NCBI RefSeq assembly: GCF_029968015.1
Contig: NZ_JASCIS010000004.1
Span: 219,767-283,766, forward strand
Direction of reading: 5' to 3'
DNA from: Streptomyces luteolus
GTDB lineage: Bacteria > Actinomycetota > Actinomycetes > Streptomycetales > Streptomycetaceae
DNA length: 64,000 nt
This document shows, one piece after another, positions 57,602-64,000 of the stretch. The notes under the pieces were generated by a model. It did no database searches, was not told where the DNA came from, and saw only the letters and a list, made by a program, of their open reading frames with translations. Each line of letters begins with the position of its first letter. The stretch's first letter is position 1. The position numbers were made by a program, and so were the translations under genes.

Positions 57602-57982
57602 ATGAGCGAGGCTCTGCGCTGGCAGAAGTCCTCCTTCTCGGAGGGCGGCGAAGGCAACACCTGCGTAGAAGTGGCCTCTGCTTACGAAGCCGTGCGCCTC
57701 CGCGAGAGCGATGATCCCGGCACGGAAATAGCCACGACCCCCACCGTTTTCGCGCACCTCCTCCGCGCGCTCAGGACGAACCCAGCCAGCCCCGAGACAT
57801 CCCCCGAAGACCCCGGCCCCTGGATCGAGATTGCCTTCGGGGAGGGCGACTTGGTGTACCTGCGCGAGACCTCGGATCCCGCAACCGTCGTCACAACGAC
57901 CCGCAAGAAGTGGGACGCCTTCGTACTGGGCGTGCGGGCCGGTGAATTCGACCACTTCGTGGAGGACGTTGGGAGCAGCTGA
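57602..57982 (+). CDS. DUF397-domain protein, long form
   Basis: A 126-residue DUF397 protein. The N-terminal domain WQKSSFSEGGEGNTCVEVASAYEAVRLRESDDPGTEIATTPTVFAHLL is followed by a second, degenerate half (WIEIAFGEGDLVYLRETSDPATVVTTTRKKWDAFVLGVRAGEFD) that repeats the VYLRES-type strand and the W-x-x-F helix. It is thus a two-unit DUF397. It pairs with the preceding WhiJ-like regulator. Confidence 0.88.
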   Translation: MSEALRWQKSSFSEGGEGNTCVEVASAYEAVRLRESDDPGTEIATTPTVFAHLLRALRTNPASPETSPEDPGPWIEIAFGEGDLVYLRETSDPATVVTTTRKKWDAFVLGVRAGEFDHFVEDVGSS

Positions 57983-58168
57983 GCGATGCGGAGCGGCAGC
58001 AAGCGGTGGATCAGATCGAGAGCCAGACCCCAGCTGGGCACAATGTGTCCCTGGATCCGATCTACGAGACCGAAGGGCCATCCGGGGGGACGGGTGCGGG
58101 CAGGCCGGAGCCCGGTACGCCGTCGCCGAGCCCGGGGCCTGCGCCGACTCCGCCCGGGAGGTAGTCGG

Positions 58169-58987
58169 GTGCTGCGCAAAGCGGGTGCTGGGTTGGGGCT
58201 GAGCCTGTGTCTGTTCGTCGTGGCTGGTTGCGGAGACACGTACGGGCCGACGCCGCCGGCGCCGTTGCCGAAGAATGTCCCGACCGAGCCGGTGTTCGCA
58301 GATCCCGATGCCGTGGTCGACGCGCTGGCGGAGAAAGGGATCGACTGCCCGGTGCAGGGGCGCTCACCGAACGGGGCCTCCGCGCGGTGTGTCACTCACG
58401 TCGACGGAGGTCCGTACGAGCTGAGCATCACGGTGTCCAAGCGTGCGGAGATGGGCAGCGCGGTCAAGGCCAATCGCGAACCTCCGAATCCGCACACGCT
58501 CGTGGCCGGGGGTAACTGGTACATCCGCTTCTTCGAACCAGAGTTCGCCCCTCGTGTCGCCAAGGCCCTGAAGGGCGTGGTCCTCGAACCGTTTGAGGAG
58601 ACCGGGAAGCCGGAGGAAGAACCCCCGTACAAGGACGAGCTGCCGGAGTTCCCCGACAAGCCCGCCTACAAGTCCCTGACCGCGTTGGCCGAGCGGGTGG
58701 ATGCCGCCGTCGGCTGCGTGGATGGGGAGGGGGACGATGATCCGGCGTTCTCCTGGCAGTTCCTGAAGTGCTCCACCGGCAAGGGTGGTGAGGAACGCCG
58801 GGAGTGGTGTGCCGACCTCGCCGTATACGAGAACGACAGGGCGCGGGACGAGGGCGTGTGGGCGAAGGTCAGCGGTGGGCGCACGCCCAAAGGGCTTGTG
58901 GTCGGGGCGAATTGGTCCGTTGCCCTGTGTGATGAAGGGCTGGTCGATGACGTCATCGAGGGGGTTGGTGGGGTCGAGGTGAAGTGA
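58169..58987 (+). CDS. Putative lipoprotein of unknown function
   Basis: A 272-residue protein with a lipobox (LFVVAGCGDTYG) near residue 20, so it should be anchored outside the membrane. The rest is acidic with two repeated alpha/beta units: one from VFADPDAVVDALAEKGIDCPVQG to NWYIRFFEPEFAPRVAKAL, the other from YKSLTALAERVDAAVGCVDGEGDD to ANWSVALCDEGLVDDVIEG, each containing Cys pairs. The GTG at 58169 follows GGGAGG; the longer in-frame start would bury the signal. The family is not recognised. It is downstream of the DUF397 gene, separated by 186 bp. Confidence 0.72.
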   Translation: MLRKAGAGLGLSLCLFVVAGCGDTYGPTPPAPLPKNVPTEPVFADPDAVVDALAEKGIDCPVQGRSPNGASARCVTHVDGGPYELSITVSKRAEMGSAVKANREPPNPHTLVAGGNWYIRFFEPEFAPRVAKALKGVVLEPFEETGKPEEEPPYKDELPEFPDKPAYKSLTALAERVDAAVGCVDGEGDDDPAFSWQFLKCSTGKGGEERREWCADLAVYENDRARDEGVWAKVSGGRTPKGLVVGANWSVALCDEGLVDDVIEGVGGVEVK

Positions 58988-59006
58988 GGGGGCGCGCCCC
59001 GGCCCC

Positions 59007-61547
59007 TCAGTCCTCCCCCAGCTCCGCCACCCCCGTCACCCGATGCAGCGGATACGTGCGGACCTCGTCCGCCGTGTGGTCGTAGGCCGTGACGAAGCCG
59101 CCCTCCACGCGGACCGGGGCGATGACGCGCTGGCTGGCCGTGCCCTCCGCGTTGACGTAGCCGATCCACAGAGCTTCGCCCGTCATCACCGCGGCCTGCA
59201 TCGTGGCGAGGGTCTCGGCCGATGTGGTGCGGGGGAGTCCGTCGGGGGCCGGGCGGGCGGCGGCGGCCGGGGCCTGGCGCTTCGGGGCCGTCGACGCCAT
59301 GTCACCGGCGCGGATCGCGCGGACCGCGGCGCCGAGCAGCGTGTCGTCCGGCAGCGGCGGGCCCTCCGGCACCGGGGCGGGCGCCGTGCGGGGCGGGGTG
59401 CGGTGGGCGTGGGCGCGGGCGATCAGGACGTCACCCTCCGGTGTCTCGGCGGACGGGGCGAAACCCATCGACCGCAGGCCGTCGAGCAGCGCCGCCGGGT
59501 CGGCCTGCGCGGCCAGGACCGTCGGCGCGAGGCGGCGCAGGCGCAGGGCGGCGGCACGCTTGTCGGCGAGGATCTCGCCGAGTACCGAGTCGTCGTCGCA
59601 GCGGACGTACGCCGAGGCCGCGCCGATCCTCAAGTGGCCGTGCCTGCGCGCCACATCGTCGATCAGATACGAGAGCGGCTGCGGCACCGGCGTACGCGAG
59701 TGGGTCTCCAGGAACGTGTGCAGGTCCGTGGCCGTGCGCCCCGCGTCCAGGGCGCGGCGGACCGAGCCGGGCGTGAAGCGGTAGACCGTCGCCCCGCCCT
59801 TCGACTCCACGTCCGCGAGTACGCCGAGGGTCTCCGCGAGCGGCCGCTCCAGGGGGCCGGGAGCGACGGCCGTCAGGTCGGCCTGGAGGAGGACGTGGTC
59901 GAGGGGTTCGGGGAGGAGGGGGGAGAGGAGGTCGGCGAGGCTCTTCTCCAGGTCGGTGTCCCTGCCGTGCGGCGGCAGGCCGAGGGTGTCCGAAAGCAGT
60001 GCCCGCCCCGTCGCCGACAGTGCCCCGCGGCCCGTCACGCCCAGGAGCTCCGCCTCGTCGAGCGTCCAGCGGGCCAGGCGGGTGCGCAGGTCGTCGCCGC
60101 CCGGGTCCGAGGCCGCGCCGGTCCGCAGCGGGCGCTCCCAGCGCAGCCGGGCCAGGACCGACTCCGGGGCGGCCGCGGCGCCCTCCGGCAGCTCGGCGAG
60201 CAGGTCGAGCACATGGCGCCGCACCTCGGGCGCCGCCGAGCGGTCCAGGTGCGGGCCGAGCGCCGAGAGCACCCGGTCCTTGCCGTCGCGGCCGCCGACC
60301 AGGCCCGGCGTGCGCGTCGCCGACAGCCAGGCGACGGCGAGGCGGGCCCAGCGCTCCGCGGCGGGGAGCTCCAGCCAGTCGTCGTACGCGGGCGTCGCCG
60401 CGTACCGCTCCTCGCCCGTGCGGCGGGCGGACGCGTCCTCGGTGTACCCGCCGCCGTACCCGGACGCGGCGCCCTCGAAGCCGCCGTCCGACGCCAACAG
60501 GCCTGCGGCGTAGGCGAGTTCGACCCAGAACGCGGCCGTCGGCTCCGGGGCGTCAAGCCCGGCCGCCGTGCGCTTCAGGTCGCGCACGCTCAGGCCGCCC
60601 GCGCGCAGCACCGCGGGCCCGCCCTCGTGCCACTCCTTCAGCAGCTCCTCGACCGTCGCGACCGCCGCCAGCGCCTGCCCGGCCGCCGTCGAGTCCACCA
60701 CCCGCGGCCGGTGCTCCGCCGCCGCCGCGACCTCGGGCGGCAGCGGGTGCGTCGTGCGGTGCGCGCGGCCGCCGCGCAGGTGCAGGGCGACCTCGCGGGG
60801 CAGCACGACCGTGCCGGGCGCGGTCGGCACGAGCAGGCCGCGGTCGAGGAGCCAGCGCAGATGTGCCGCAGGCTCCGCCGTGACCTGTCCGTACGGCGGG
60901 CCCCAGGTGAGCCGGCCGAGGACGTCCAGGGCGTCGACCGGGGCCTCATCGAGCAGGGCGGACATCCGCGTACGGTCAGTGAAGAGGCCCGTCAGGGCCG
61001 AGACCGCCGACACCGGGTCGTGCGTCGACGTCAGGCCCGCCGCCTCCAGGAGCTGCTGCAGGCGGCCCGGCGACATGCCCGACGTGGCCTCGGCGACCGT
61101 CGGCCCGAGCCCCGTCGGCGACGGGTGCTGCGGCGACGGCGCGAGCAGCTCGCGGGCCGTGCGCACCAGGCGGAGCCGCTCGTCCCCGCCCCACACCAGG
61201 GCCTGGTCGCGCAGCGTCCCGGCCGTGCCGGGCAGCGTGCGGTCCACCAGCTCGTCCCCGTCGTCCCCGGTGAGCAGGGCGCGCAGCGTCTCGTACGTGG
61301 CGGGCTCCGGGGCGACCGCCAGAGCCTCGGCGGCCTGCAGCGCGAACGTGTCGAGCCGGCCGAGCGCGCGCACCACCGACGCGCGCGTGCCCGCGCGCGT
61401 GGCCAGCTGCGTCAGGTCGTTCGGCACGGGGGACAGCAGGTCGGGGCGGGCTCGCAGCAGGGTGGCGAGCGACGCGTCGTCGCGCTGCCGCAGCTCTTCG
61501 GCGAGCGTGCGGGGAGCCGCTGCGCCTGCCGTGCTCTGGGTCGTCAT
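59007..61547 (-). CDS. Helicase_C_3 protein with C-terminal WYL-like domain (XPB partner type)
   Basis: An 846-residue protein without a visible Walker A motif, as expected for this actinobacterial family. The middle has winged-helix-like and Helicase_C_3 (XPB/Ssl2-like) segments (LRWLLDRGLLVPTAPGTVVLPREVALHLRGG, VLLQADLTAVAPGPLERPLAETLGVLADVESKGGATVYRFTPGSVRRAL, LSYLIDDVARRHGHLRIG). The last 80 residues are a WYL-like domain (MQAAVMTGEALWIGYVNAEGTASQRVIAPVRVEGGFVTAYDHTADEVRTYPLHRV) that would bind ssDNA or a ligand. In mycobacteria a gene of this type is next to the XPB gene; here they are 4 kb apart on the same strand. Start ATG at 61547. Confidence 0.85.
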   Translation of the reverse strand: MTTQSTAGAAAPRTLAEELRQRDDASLATLLRARPDLLSPVPNDLTQLATRAGTRASVVRALGRLDTFALQAAEALAVAPEPATYETLRALLTGDDGDELVDRTLPGTAGTLRDQALVWGGDERLRLVRTARELLAPSPQHPSPTGLGPTVAEATSGMSPGRLQQLLEAAGLTSTHDPVSAVSALTGLFTDRTRMSALLDEAPVDALDVLGRLTWGPPYGQVTAEPAAHLRWLLDRGLLVPTAPGTVVLPREVALHLRGGRAHRTTHPLPPEVAAAAEHRPRVVDSTAAGQALAAVATVEELLKEWHEGGPAVLRAGGLSVRDLKRTAAGLDAPEPTAAFWVELAYAAGLLASDGGFEGAASGYGGGYTEDASARRTGEERYAATPAYDDWLELPAAERWARLAVAWLSATRTPGLVGGRDGKDRVLSALGPHLDRSAAPEVRRHVLDLLAELPEGAAAAPESVLARLRWERPLRTGAASDPGGDDLRTRLARWTLDEAELLGVTGRGALSATGRALLSDTLGLPPHGRDTDLEKSLADLLSPLLPEPLDHVLLQADLTAVAPGPLERPLAETLGVLADVESKGGATVYRFTPGSVRRALDAGRTATDLHTFLETHSRTPVPQPLSYLIDDVARRHGHLRIGAASAYVRCDDDSVLGEILADKRAAALRLRRLAPTVLAAQADPAALLDGLRSMGFAPSAETPEGDVLIARAHAHRTPPRTAPAPVPEGPPLPDDTLLGAAVRAIRAGDMASTAPKRQAPAAAARPAPDGLPRTTSAETLATMQAAVMTGEALWIGYVNAEGTASQRVIAPVRVEGGFVTAYDHTADEVRTYPLHRVTGVAELGED

Positions 61548-61680
61548 CCTTCACACGGTAGTAGGTGCGACCGACACAGCGGTGCCCCGCGCGGTACGGT
61601 CGGGTGGCCTGGCACCACAACGCGCGCGCCCCGGAAGGGACTTACCGGAAGGGACAAAGCCCAGTACGCAGGGGGATCTC

Positions 61681-62928
<1,248 letters not shown>

Positions 62929-62948
62929 CAACTCCCTTACGGGGACGG

Positions 62949-63905
62949 CTACTTGGTGAGGTCGGCTTGCAGCTCGTCGAGGATCTTGTTCGCGGCGGTG
63001 TAGCCGATGCCCTGGATCCACAGCTGGTCGTCGACCGCGAAGACCTTGTCGTCCTTGACGGCCTTCATGCCCTTCCACAGGGAGCCGCCCGTCGTCCGGG
63101 TCTCCTTGGCCTTCTTCGGGTCGCCGTAGGTCGAGTGGAAGATGACGTCGGCGTCGGCGGCGTCGATCCTCTCGGGGCTCACGTCGTACGAGAAGCCGTC
63201 CTTGGCCTTGTCCGCGACGGCGGGGCGGCCCAGGCCGACGTCCTTCAGGATCGTCGCGATGTAGTTCTGCTTGCCGTAGATGCGGATGTCGGCGCCCTCG
63301 ACGAAGCGGACCACGTTGACCTCGGTGGCCTCGGCCTCCGCGTCGCCGCCGAGGGCCTTCGTCACGTCGGAGGCGTGCTGCTCGTACTCCGCTACGACCT
63401 TCTTCGCCTCGTCCTTCTTGCCGAGCGCGTCGGCGTGCACCTGGAAGTTCTCCTTCCAGGGATAGCCGGTGTTCTCCGTCATGACGGTCGGGGCGATCTC
63501 GCTGAGCTGCGGGTAGAGCTTCTCGTGCCGGATCTTGCTGGTGAGGATCAGGTCGGGCTTCAGCTCGGCGATGGCCTCGACGTTCGGCGTCATCATCGCG
63601 CCGACGTCCTTGATGCCCTTGACCTCGTCCTTCGGCAGGTAGTTGAGGAAGCCCGACTCGACGTCGGCGTGGGTGGCGCCGACCGGCTTCACGCCGAGGG
63701 TGATCGCGGAGTCCAGCTCGGCGGTGTCGAGCACGACGACCCGCTTCGGGGCGTCCGGCACCTTCACGTTGCCCATGGCGGTTTTGACGGTGTGGGTCTT
63801 GCCGCTGCTGTCGCCGGTCGAGTCCTTGGCGTCTCCGGAACCGCAGGCGGAGAGGGTGAGAGCGAGGGTGGCGGTCGCGGTGGCTGTGAGGGTGCGGGAT
63901 CTCAT
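62949..63905 (-). CDS. Iron-siderophore-binding lipoprotein (ABC transporter)
   Basis: A 318-residue class III (FepB/FhuD-like) binding protein. The lipobox is LTLSAC (near residue 21). Conserved parts are VKVPDAPKRVVVLDTAELDSAITLGVKPVGATH, VGAMMTPNVEAIAELKPDLILTSKIRHEKLYPQL and ERIDAADADVIFHSTYGD. It delivers a ferric siderophore to a permease not seen here. No DmdR/IdeR-type iron box was found in the 95 bp upstream within the window. Start ATG at 63905. Confidence 0.92.
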   Translation of the reverse strand: MRSRTLTATATATLALTLSACGSGDAKDSTGDSSGKTHTVKTAMGNVKVPDAPKRVVVLDTAELDSAITLGVKPVGATHADVESGFLNYLPKDEVKGIKDVGAMMTPNVEAIAELKPDLILTSKIRHEKLYPQLSEIAPTVMTENTGYPWKENFQVHADALGKKDEAKKVVAEYEQHASDVTKALGGDAEAEATEVNVVRFVEGADIRIYGKQNYIATILKDVGLGRPAVADKAKDGFSYDVSPERIDAADADVIFHSTYGDPKKAKETRTTGGSLWKGMKAVKDDKVFAVDDQLWIQGIGYTAANKILDELQADLTK

Positions 63906-63979
63906 GGGGTGCCCTTCGTGGGTGTCGGTGTCGGTGTTGTGGGTTCGGTGCGGGTGGGTGGGCGCCTGCGGCGGGCTGG

Positions 63980-64000
63980 TTCCCCTACCCGCCCCTTCCC
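63980..64000. repeat. Edge fragment of the dispersed palindrome
   Basis: CCCCTACCCGCCCCTTCCC at the right edge matches the left outer arm of the element at 11171 and 22052. The rest is outside the window. Confidence 0.6.

Noticed and set aside
63906..64000. DmdR/IdeR iron box for the siderophore-binding gene
   Set aside because: No TTAGGTTAGGCTAACCTAA-like sequence is visible in this short upstream stretch. It may lie outside the window.

Overview
The window is a high-GC, Streptomyces-type chromosomal segment. Codon third positions are almost all G/C, GTG starts are common, many starts overlap the previous stop by 4 bp, and the gene content is typical (cdgB, DasR-type operators, WhiJ-like regulators, DUF397 and DUF3263 proteins, CIRCE-controlled groEL2, a GpgS/OtsA/OtsB sugar block). 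It reads as conserved chromosome core interrupted by small accessory cassettes. No rRNA, tRNA, CRISPR array, transposase or biosynthetic cluster was seen.

Layout. 0-4 kb: start of a repeat-rich protein leaving the left edge, a secreted HbpS/GlcG-like protein, a secreted M1 aminopeptidase, a GNAT enzyme and TerD. 4-6.5 kb: nagK-nagA (amino-sugar catabolism) behind a DasR-type operator and an unusual array of small palindromes. 6.7-10.1 kb: an orphan WXG100/type VII-like cassette of four genes. 10.2-12.3 kb: PfkB sugar kinase and class II aldolase. 12.2-16 kb: membrane-anchored carbohydrate-binding protein, cdgB (c-di-GMP synthase) with a perfect Crp-type palindrome upstream, and a flavin reductase. 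16-19.3 kb: an RHH-Doc toxin-antitoxin pair whose toxin has Asp in place of the catalytic His, an anti-sigma-like ATPase, an XRE-TPR regulator and ArfB. 19.3-25.8 kb: SIS sugar isomerase, sugar-binding lipoprotein with a DasR-type site, DUF3263 protein, OtsB, OtsA and GpgS.

25.9-30.4 kb: a SAM riboswitch whose P1 stem borders the ribosome binding site of threonine synthase, a CysO/MoaD-like sulfur carrier with a C-terminal Gly-Gly-Cys, a cold-shock protein and groEL2 with CIRCE. 30.4-35.3 kb: YefM-YoeB, an unknown protein, and a murR-murQ-EIIBC MurNAc recycling operon. 35.4-45.1 kb: a Rpn-like nuclease gene followed by a free copy of its C-terminal domain, DUF1905, VOC, DUF4031, MFS, GNAT, HD and cysteine-hydrolase genes, a divergent GlxA-type activator, and a WhiJ-like/DUF397/Uma2 cassette facing an anti-sigma-like ATPase. 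45.1-48.5 kb: copA with two CsoR-type operators, the remnant of a divergent copper-linked gene, and cutC with a third DasR-type site. 48.7-64 kb: RibD-like reductase, HelD/HelR-type RNA polymerase-recycling helicase, GT87 mannosyltransferase, XPB helicase, a second Rpn-like gene coupled to an anti-sigma-like ATPase and facing another WhiJ-like/DUF397 pair, a lipoprotein, a Helicase_C_3/WYL protein, a membrane protein and a siderophore-binding lipoprotein.

Themes. Amino-sugar and cell-wall sugar use recurs (nagKA, SIS isomerase, sugar-binding protein, murRQP), with three 16-bp DasR-like sites. Repeats are of two kinds. One is a dispersed nested palindrome that also forms the tail of one gene, abuts the start of another and, as a related repeat, lies in frame inside copA. 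The other is a set of short tandem repeats that overlap the stop codons of six genes.
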